From: Burkholderia sp. SRS-W-2-2016
GTDB taxonomy: Bacteria; Pseudomonadota; Gammaproteobacteria; Burkholderiales; Burkholderiaceae
NCBI RefSeq assembly: GCF_001931485.1
Contig: NZ_MSDV01000006.1
Coordinates: forward strand, 42,789-106,788
Reading direction: 5' to 3'
Length of the DNA stretch: 64,000 bases
The position numbers and the translations under genes are program-made. Below the pieces are notes generated by a model, which saw nothing but the letters and a program-made list of their open reading frames with translations, was not told the DNA's origin and made no database searches. Shown here one piece after another: positions 57,115 through 64,000 of the stretch (position 1 is its first letter; each line of letters starts with the position of its first letter).

Positions 57115-59550
57115 GTGAGCAATCTGATCATTCGCAAGGTAGCCGTGCTCGGCGCCGGCGTGATGGGCGCGCAGATCGCCGCGCACCTGATCAACGCCAA
57201 GGTGCCCGTGCTGCTGTTCGATCTGCCTGCAAAAGAAGGCCCGAAGAACGCGATCGCGCTGAAGGCGATCGAGAATCTGAAGAAGCTGTCGCCGGCGCCG
57301 TTCGGCGTGAAGGACGACGCGCAATACATCCAGCCGGCCAACTACGACGACGACATCGCGAAGCTCGCCGAATGCGACGTCGTGATCGAAGCGATCGCCG
57401 AACGGATGGACTGGAAGCACGACCTCTATAAGAAGGTTGCGCCGCATCTCGCGCCGCACGCGATCTTCGCGACCAACACGTCGGGTCTGTCGATCACTGC
57501 GTTGTCCGAAGGATTCTCCGACGAGCTGAAGGCGCGCTTTTGCGGCGTGCACTTCTTCAACCCGCCGCGCTACATGCATCTGGTCGAACTGATCCCGACC
57601 GCGACGACCCGCCCGGAAATTCTCGACCAGCTCGAAACCTTCCTGACCAGCGTGGTCGGCAAGGGCGTGGTGCGCGCGAAGGATACGCCGAACTTCATCG
57701 CGAACCGGGTCGGCATTTTCTCGATCCTCGCGGTGATCACCGAGGCCGCGAAGTTCGGCCTGCGCTTCGACGAAGTGGACGACCTGACCGGCTCGCGGCT
57801 GGGCCGCGCGAAGTCGGCGACGTTCCGCACCGCCGACGTGGTCGGTCTCGACACGATGGCGCACGTGATCAAGACGATGCAGGACACGCTGCCGGACGAT
57901 CCGTTCTTCCCGGTCTACGAAACGCCGGCCGTGCTGGCCGAACTCGTGAAGAAGGGCGCGCTCGGTCAGAAGACCGGCGGCGGCTTCTACAAGAAGGAAG
58001 GCAAGGCGATCAAGGTGCTCGATCCGAAGACGGGCGAGTACATCGACGGCGGCGCGAAGGCGGACGAAATCGTCGGCCGCATTCTGAAGCGCCCGGCCGC
58101 CGAGCGTCTGAAGCTGCTGCGCGAAACGCAGCATCCGCAGGCGCAGTTCCTGTGGTCGATTTTCCGCGACGTCTATCACTACATCGCGGTGCATCTGGAG
58201 TCGATCGCCGACAACGCGCGCGACGTCGATCTCGCGATCCGTTGGGGCTTCGGCTGGAACGAAGGCCCGTTCGAAGGCTGGCAGACCGCCGGCTGGAAGC
58301 AGGTCGCCGAGTGGGTGCAGGAAGACATCGCGGCGGGCAAGGGTCTCGCGAACGTGCCGCTGCCGTCGTGGGTGCTCGAAGGTCCGGTCGCGGAGAAGGG
58401 CGGCGTGCATACCGCCGAAGGTTCGTGGTCGCCGGCCGCGCAGCGCTTCGTGCCGCGCTCGTCGCTCGACGTCTATAAGAAGCAGGTGTTCCGTGCGCCG
58501 CTCGCCGGCGAAACCGGCGCCGATCCGAAGACCTACGGCAAGACGCTGTTCGAAACCGACGCGGTGCGCGCATGGGTTGACGATCGCGCGGGCGAGGACG
58601 ACGTGCTGATCGTGTCGTTCAAGAGCAAGATGAACACGATCGGACCGTCGGTGATCGACGGTCTGACGCAGGCGATCGAACTGGCCGAAAAGGACTACAA
58701 GGGGCTGGTGGTGTGGCAGCCCACGTCGCTGAAGCTTGGCACGCCGGGCGGTCCGTTCTCGGCGGGCGCGAACCTCGAAGAGGCGATGCCCGCGTTCATG
58801 ATGGGCGGCGCGAAGGGCATCGAGCCGTTCGTGAAGAAATTCCAGCAGGGCATGCTGCGCGTGAAGTACGCGAACGTGCCGGTGATCTCGGCGATCTCGG
58901 GCATCGCGCTCGGCGGCGGCTGCGAACTCGCGCTGCATAGCGCGAAGCGGGTTGCGCACATCGAGAGCTATATGGGTCTCGTCGAAGTCGGCGTGGGTCT
59001 GGTGCCGGCCGGCGGCGGTCTGAAGGAAGCGGCGCTGCGCGCGGCCGAAGCCGCGGGCCAGGTCGGCGCGACCAGCGATCTGCTGAAGTTCCTGCAGAAG
59101 TCGTTCGAGAACGCGGCGATGGCGAAGGTCTCGGCGTCCGCGCTCGATGCCCGCACGATGGGCTATCTGAAGCAGTCCGATACGATCGTCTTCAACGTGT
59201 TCGAGCTGCTCGACGTCGCGAAGAAGGAAGCGCGCGCGCTTGCCGCCGCCGGTTACCGTGCGCCGCTGCGCGCGGTGGCGGTGCCGGTCGCGGGCCGCTC
59301 GGCGATCTCGACGATCAAGGCGTCGCTCGTCAACATGCGCGACGGCCGCTTCATCAGCGAGCACGACTTCCTGATCGCGAGCCGGATCGCCGAGGCGATC
59401 TGCGGCGGTGACGTGGAAGCGGGCAGCCTCGTCGACGAAGAATGGCTGCTGCAACTCGAGCGCCGTGCGTTCGTCGATCTGCTCGGTACGCAGAAGACGC
59501 AGGAACGGATCATGGGCATGCTGCAGACCGGCAAGCCGGTGCGCAATTAA
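57115..59550 (+). CDS. 3-hydroxyacyl-CoA dehydrogenase / enoyl-CoA hydratase, FadN-like order
   Basis: An 811-residue bifunctional beta-oxidation enzyme. The NAD-binding dehydrogenase comes first (VLGAGVMGAQIAAHLINAKV, then CGVHFFNPPRYM); the hydratase/isomerase comes last (FSAGANLEEA, SGIALGGGCELALHS). This order, reversed from FadB/FadJ, is that of FadN. The GTG start at 57115 follows CGGAGAAACGAC. It lies 111 bp after the acyl-CoA dehydrogenase and is followed by structured repeats before the thiolase. Confidence 0.93.
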   Translation: MSNLIIRKVAVLGAGVMGAQIAAHLINAKVPVLLFDLPAKEGPKNAIALKAIENLKKLSPAPFGVKDDAQYIQPANYDDDIAKLAECDVVIEAIAERMDWKHDLYKKVAPHLAPHAIFATNTSGLSITALSEGFSDELKARFCGVHFFNPPRYMHLVELIPTATTRPEILDQLETFLTSVVGKGVVRAKDTPNFIANRVGIFSILAVITEAAKFGLRFDEVDDLTGSRLGRAKSATFRTADVVGLDTMAHVIKTMQDTLPDDPFFPVYETPAVLAELVKKGALGQKTGGGFYKKEGKAIKVLDPKTGEYIDGGAKADEIVGRILKRPAAERLKLLRETQHPQAQFLWSIFRDVYHYIAVHLESIADNARDVDLAIRWGFGWNEGPFEGWQTAGWKQVAEWVQEDIAAGKGLANVPLPSWVLEGPVAEKGGVHTAEGSWSPAAQRFVPRSSLDVYKKQVFRAPLAGETGADPKTYGKTLFETDAVRAWVDDRAGEDDVLIVSFKSKMNTIGPSVIDGLTQAIELAEKDYKGLVVWQPTSLKLGTPGGPFSAGANLEEAMPAFMMGGAKGIEPFVKKFQQGMLRVKYANVPVISAISGIALGGGCELALHSAKRVAHIESYMGLVEVGVGLVPAGGGLKEAALRAAEAAGQVGATSDLLKFLQKSFENAAMAKVSASALDARTMGYLKQSDTIVFNVFELLDVAKKEARALAAAGYRAPLRAVAVPVAGRSAISTIKASLVNMRDGRFISEHDFLIASRIAEAICGGDVEAGSLVDEEWLLQLERRAFVDLLGTQKTQERIMGMLQTGKPVRN

Positions 59551-59573
59551 GAGCGGCTGACAGCAACAAGACT

Positions 59574-59708
59574 GCATGGGGCGGCAGTCCGCGCAAAAGC
59601 GCACTGCCGTCTAGCAACCAGTTGCATGGGACCAGAGTAAGCGCTAAAGCGCCAACCAGGCGACCCGTAAATGGGACCAGAGTAAGCGCTAAAGCGCCAA
59701 CTCTGGTC
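59574..59708 (+). repeat. Three related hairpin repeats before the thiolase gene
   Basis: A 31-bp exact direct repeat occurs at 59626-59656 and 59671-59701 (45-bp period), each starting ATGGGACCAGAGTAAGCGCT. The second copy is a full hairpin: GACCAGAGT (59675-59683) / ACTCTGGTC (59700-59708), with inner GCGCT/AGCGC. A diverged relative at 59577-59611 is also a full hairpin: CGGCAGT (59582-59588) / ACTGCCG (59603-59609), inner GCGC/GCGC, loop AAAA. GCAAC/GTTGC (59614-59625) adds a small stem. The last hairpin ends 3 bp before the thiolase ribosome site (ATAGGAG). Confidence 0.8.
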
Positions 59709-59724
59709 GACATAGGAGATTCAA

Positions 59725-60924
<1,200 letters not shown>

Positions 60925-61037
60925 GCGGTATCCAATGGTCCGCGCGGGGTGGGGTGCCAGCCGCGACGGACGATTCAACGGTTCGCAGGCCGCCCGGCTT
61001 GCGGGCCGTTTTTCACATTCAGCAGGAGCGAGACGAG

Positions 61038-61817
61038 ATGGAACAAACGACGACGGACATTCTGGTCGAACGCGCCGACGCGGTGCTGACGATCGCCTTC
61101 AACCGGCCCGGCAGGAAGAACGCGATCACCGCCGCGATGTATCAGACGATGGCCGATGCGCTCGTCGCGGCGCAAACGGATACCGCGGTGCGCGCGATCC
61201 TGATCCGCGGCAGCGCCGGCATTTTCAGCGCGGGCAACGATCTCGAAGACTTCATGAAGACGCCGCCGGTCGGCAATAACCCGCCGGTGTTCCAGTTCCT
61301 GCGCGCGCTCAGCTCGGCGGAAAAGCCGGTGGTCGCGGCGGTCGCGGGTCCGGCGGTCGGCATCGGCACGACGCTGCTGCTGCATTGCGATCTGGTCTAC
61401 GCGGCCGATACCGCGAGTTTTTCGCTGCCGTTCACGCAGCTCGGGTTGTGTCCGGAAGCGGCATCGAGCCTGCTGTTGCAGCGTGTGGCCGGCTATCAGG
61501 CGGCGGCCGAAAAGCTGCTGCTCGGCGAGGCGTTCGACGCGGCCGAGGCGCATCGGATGGGCATCGTCAACCGGGTGTTGCCGGCCGCCGATGTCGATAC
61601 GTACGCGGCGACCCAGGCCGCGAAGCTGGCCGCGTTGCCGGCGTCGTCGCTGCGGCTCACCAAGAGTCTGATGAAACGCGCGAGCCAGCAGGAACTGCAG
61701 ACGCAGATGGACGAGGAGGCGGTGCACTTCGCGAAGATGCTGCTCGCGCCCGAAGCGCGCGAGGCGTTCAAGGCGTTCTTCGAGAAGCGCAAGCCGGATT
61801 TCCGGCAGTTCGACTGA
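61038..61817 (+). CDS. Enoyl-CoA hydratase/isomerase family protein
   Basis: A 259-residue crotonase-fold enzyme. FNRPGRKNAITAAMYQTM, IFSAGNDLEDF (oxyanion motif) and AVAGPAVGIGTTLLLHCD are the family landmarks. FSLPFTQLGLCPEAASSLLL has Glu near the usual hydratase position but not both catalytic Glu, so isomerase activity is possible. AGGAGCGAGACGAG precedes ATG 61038. It ends the beta-oxidation run, 113 bp after fadA, and converges on fdhD. Confidence 0.92.
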   Translation: MEQTTTDILVERADAVLTIAFNRPGRKNAITAAMYQTMADALVAAQTDTAVRAILIRGSAGIFSAGNDLEDFMKTPPVGNNPPVFQFLRALSSAEKPVVAAVAGPAVGIGTTLLLHCDLVYAADTASFSLPFTQLGLCPEAASSLLLQRVAGYQAAAEKLLLGEAFDAAEAHRMGIVNRVLPAADVDTYAATQAAKLAALPASSLRLTKSLMKRASQQELQTQMDEEAVHFAKMLLAPEAREAFKAFFEKRKPDFRQFD

Positions 61818-61841
61818 CGCGCCGGGAGGCGGGTGCCGGGT

Positions 61842-62714
61842 TCAGGCGTGGGTGTCGTAATCGACGTAGCTCGATTCGCGGCAGAAGCTGACGAGCCGCA
61901 CCCCAGCCTGTCGCGCTATCGCGATCGCCAGCGACGACGGCGCCGAGATCGTCGCGAGCATCGGCACGTCGACGCGCGCGGCTTTGCGCACCAGCTCATA
62001 GCTCGCGCGGCTCGACATGAACACGAAGCCGTCGCGGGTATCGGCGCGCGATAACACCAACTGGCCGATCAATTTATCCAGCGCGTTGTGGCGGCCGACG
62101 TCCTCGAACGCGTAGCGGATCGCGCCTTGCGCGTCGCACCACGCGGCCGCGTGCAGACCGCCGGTCAAGCGGGTGAGCGCCTGGTGTTCGGGTAGTGCGC
62201 GCGCGGCGCGCGCGATCGCATCGGGCGCGAGGCGCTGCAGAAAGCCGGTGTCGGTCACGCGCTCGGGCTGCAGATCGAGCAGGTCGATGCTTTCGATCCC
62301 GCACACGCCGCAGCCGGTGCGCCCGGCGAGCGCGCGACGCTTTTCCTTCAGGCCGGCGAACGCCTGCTGCACGACCTGCAGCTGCACCTCCGCATGCGGC
62401 AGCTCGCCATGATCGTGGAACTCGACTTCGATGTCCTGAATGTCGCTGCCGCGCTCGACGATCCCTTCCGAAATCGCAAAGCCGACCGCGAACGCTTCGA
62501 GATCGCGCGGCGTGCACATCATCACCGCGTGCGAAATGCCGTTGAACACCAGCGCGACCGGCCACTCCTGGCCGACGTGATCGCTGGCGGTTTCGACCGA
62601 CGTGCCGCGATGGCGGCGCACGTCGAGTTGCAGCGCGCCGGGTTGTTCGGCGGGATCGGTGTCGTGCGCGCGGGCGGGGTCGCCGGCGGGCCGCGCGTGT
62701 TCGTGTTCGTTCAA
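61842..62714 (-). CDS. fdhD: Formate dehydrogenase accessory sulfurtransferase FdhD
   Basis: Transfers sulfur to the molybdenum cofactor needed for active formate dehydrogenase. The 290-residue protein has the catalytic CxxC (C135/C138) in GRTGCGVCGI, the VAVGFAISEGIV-like AFAVGFAISEGIV and the late YAFEDVGRHNALDKLIG and MSSRASYELVRKA. The first ~50 residues are an Asp/His-rich extension. No formate dehydrogenase genes are in the window. It is convergent with the enoyl-CoA hydratase and divergent from the nitrate-reductase-associated gene. Confidence 0.95.
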   Translation of the reverse strand: MNEHEHARPAGDPARAHDTDPAEQPGALQLDVRRHRGTSVETASDHVGQEWPVALVFNGISHAVMMCTPRDLEAFAVGFAISEGIVERGSDIQDIEVEFHDHGELPHAEVQLQVVQQAFAGLKEKRRALAGRTGCGVCGIESIDLLDLQPERVTDTGFLQRLAPDAIARAARALPEHQALTRLTGGLHAAAWCDAQGAIRYAFEDVGRHNALDKLIGQLVLSRADTRDGFVFMSSRASYELVRKAARVDVPMLATISAPSSLAIAIARQAGVRLVSFCRESSYVDYDTHA

Positions 62715-62832
62715 GCTGCTTCACTCCTGTACTGTGCCGCGCCCGCCGGGTGGGCCGCCGGCGCGCGAATAAGGTTCTAAAATACCTCAAGCGACGCCCG
62801 CACGCTGCCCGTCATCGAGAAGGAGCCTTGTC

Positions 62833-63309
62833 ATGGGACTCAACGAAGCACCGCTTCTGTTCGACTTCGAAGTCGCGTCTTCGGAGAATTTCACCTATAT
62901 CCCGATGTCGGTGCGCTTCAATCTCGACCGCTTCGGACTGCGCATCTCGCTCGCGCAATGGCAGCAATTGCCGCTCGAAGACCGCAAGCTGCTCGCGCGT
63001 TTCCCGGTCGATGAAGACACGCAGATCGAACCGAATTTCGATCACGCGCTGTTCGAAATGCTGCGTACCCACGCGAACGTCGAACCGGAATGGTTCACGC
63101 CTGACGACGCGCCGGCGTGGCGTAGGACCGACAGTGTGCCCGAAGGCGTCACGCATCAGGCGGGGCTCGCCGGACTTGCCGCGCCGAGCGTCGCGCGCTG
63201 GGCCGAGCTGGAGCCGTTCAAGCGCTACGTGCTCGCGAAGCTGTCGCGCAAGCCGGAAGCGAACCATGACTTCGTCCCGGCGATGCGGGAGTTTGGTGCG
63301 GCCGGCTAG
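62833..63309 (+). CDS. Nitrate reductase associated protein
   Basis: A 158-residue soluble protein matching the Nitr_red_assoc family. LFDFEVASSENFTYIPMSVR, RFNLDRFGLRISLAQWQQLP and a C-terminal WAELEPFKRYVLAKLSRK are its features. The family is found near assimilatory nitrate reductase genes; its role is unknown. It starts 119 bp from divergent fdhD, both linked to molybdenum enzymes. Its last codons lie inside a 14-bp tandem repeat. Confidence 0.85.
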   Translation: MGLNEAPLLFDFEVASSENFTYIPMSVRFNLDRFGLRISLAQWQQLPLEDRKLLARFPVDEDTQIEPNFDHALFEMLRTHANVEPEWFTPDDAPAWRRTDSVPEGVTHQAGLAGLAAPSVARWAELEPFKRYVLAKLSRKPEANHDFVPAMREFGAAG

Positions 63310-63381
63310 GCGCGGCCGGCTAGGTGCGGCCGGCTAGGTGCGGCCGGCTAGGTGCGGCCGGCCAGGCGCGGCCGGCCACGC
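63298..63381. repeat. 14-bp tandem repeat, 6 copies, overlapping a stop codon
   Basis: Six units of GCGGCCGGCTAGGT or close variants at 63298, 63312, 63326, 63340, 63354 and 63368. Each contains the palindrome GCGGCCGGC and four keep the TAG. The stop codon of the upstream gene (63307-63309) is in the first unit. Confidence 0.93.
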
Positions 63382-63536
63382 ACGCCGCATAAATTTTTCC
63401 CCACCACCCTCAACCCGGTCCCGAACGCTGCCGATATCCAAAGGTTGGCGTGTAAAAGAATCGCGTCGATGCGGCCCGCACGCACCGACAGGCGAACGCG
63501 CGCTCCCGCCCTCGGAACGATTGACGTTCGGAACCC

Positions 63537-64000
63537 ATGAATCCTCTCTTATCGAAGCGGCTACTGATCAATCTCGCGGTCGTGGTCGTCGCTGTCGGGG
63601 CCAACGCGTTCATCGCGTACACGCAGATTCGCGGGCAGCGCGACGCCGACGCCCGTCTGCAGCAATCGACCAGCGTGCGCCAGAACCTTGATGCGTATCG
63701 CGCCGCGCTCGATAACGGGCTGGCCGCGCTGCGCCGGCTCAAGGCCGCGGGCGAGCCGGTGCCGCCCGAGGCGGCCGCTTCGATCACCACCCAGCTTGCC
63801 GGCCGCGAGCACGTGCTGCGCGACGAACTGGCGAGCGAACCGCATATGGCCGGCGCGCTGGCGAGCCTGAGCGCGGCGCGCCACGCGTTGCAGCACGATC
63901 TCGAAGAGACGCTGCGCAAAAACGCGAGCGCCGTGGCGGTTACCGCGAGCGCCGCATCGAATCCGACTCCACATCCCCTCCCCGCCGTCCCCGCGAGCAC
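63537..64000 (+). CDS. N-terminus of a membrane-anchored sensor/chemoreceptor-like protein (cut by window edge)
   Basis: An open frame from ATG 63537 runs off the window (154 codons visible, no stop). A basic N-terminus and one span (LLINLAVVVVAVGANAFIAY, residues ~9-28) are followed by an amphipathic, helical stretch (~32-135) like a periplasmic sensor helical bundle. A Pro/Ala-rich region then begins. No Shine-Dalgarno of note. A chemotaxis receptor or histidine kinase is possible but the missing C-terminus decides this. Confidence 0.55.
   Translation, partial: MNPLLSKRLLINLAVVVVAVGANAFIAYTQIRGQRDADARLQQSTSVRQNLDAYRAALDNGLAALRRLKAAGEPVPPEAAASITTQLAGREHVLRDELASEPHMAGALASLSAARHALQHDLEETLRKNASAVAVTASAASNPTPHPLPAVPAS

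Overview
The window is high-G+C chromosomal DNA whose gene content and order fit a beta-proteobacterium of the Burkholderiaceae, most likely Paraburkholderia or a close relative. Pointers are uvrA / MFS / ssb, the 1364-residue DUF3683 FAD/Fe-S oxidoreductase next to HIT, DUF971, ubiE, Tim44-like, ubiJ and ubiB, and the TetR plus beta-oxidation operon. No rRNA, tRNA, CRISPR array, insertion sequence or prophage was seen. Both ends cut a gene: uvrA on the left and an N-terminal membrane sensor on the right.

Layout. 1-4.6 kb: uvrA (partial), an MFS exporter, ssb. 4.6-6.8 kb: a lower-G+C AbiE-type type IV toxin-antitoxin pair with an ordered array of TGTACG half-sites in front of it. 6.9-9.5 kb: a DUF4239 membrane protein and a chemoreceptor. 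9.7-15 kb: a six-gene leftward operon for a B-family-like heme-copper oxidase with three multiheme cytochromes c. 15.6-18.1 kb: a LysR regulator divergent from an MFS permease. 18.2-25.5 kb: two RcsB/BvgA-type response regulators, an aquaporin and a 1526-residue BvgS/EvgS-like hybrid kinase. Near-identical TAGGA-N4-TCCGATTG sites lie before the first regulator and before aqpZ. 25.6-30.8 kb: a probable small RNA, a CHRD protein, an esterase, an EcsC protein, a DHA2 exporter and MarR. 30.9-35.2 kb: a D-amino-acid cluster (fold-III PLP deaminase, RpiR regulator, N-acyl-D-amino-acid deacylase, RidA). 35.3-38.5 kb: queF, a 5'-nucleotidase, ilvA. 39.1-48.4 kb: the large oxidoreductase and the ubiquinone genes. 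48.4-54.2 kb: housekeeping genes including aspS, nudB and clsB. 54.4-61.8 kb: a TetR regulator with a perfect 18-bp PsrA-like palindrome, then a complete fatty-acid beta-oxidation set. 61.8-64 kb: fdhD, a nitrate-reductase-associated protein and the start of a sensor.

How it fits together. Most of the window is ordinary core metabolism. The most unusual parts are (1) the AbiE module and its symmetric operator array, (2) the two-regulator/hybrid-kinase locus, where one regulator has a degraded receiver and could act as an RcsA-like partner, (3) the structured repeats directly before the thiolase gene, (4) a probable terminator-ended small RNA downstream of the kinase, and (5) the unusual oxidase operon. 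Short tandem repeats (6, 7, 12 and 14 bp) occupy several intergenic gaps.
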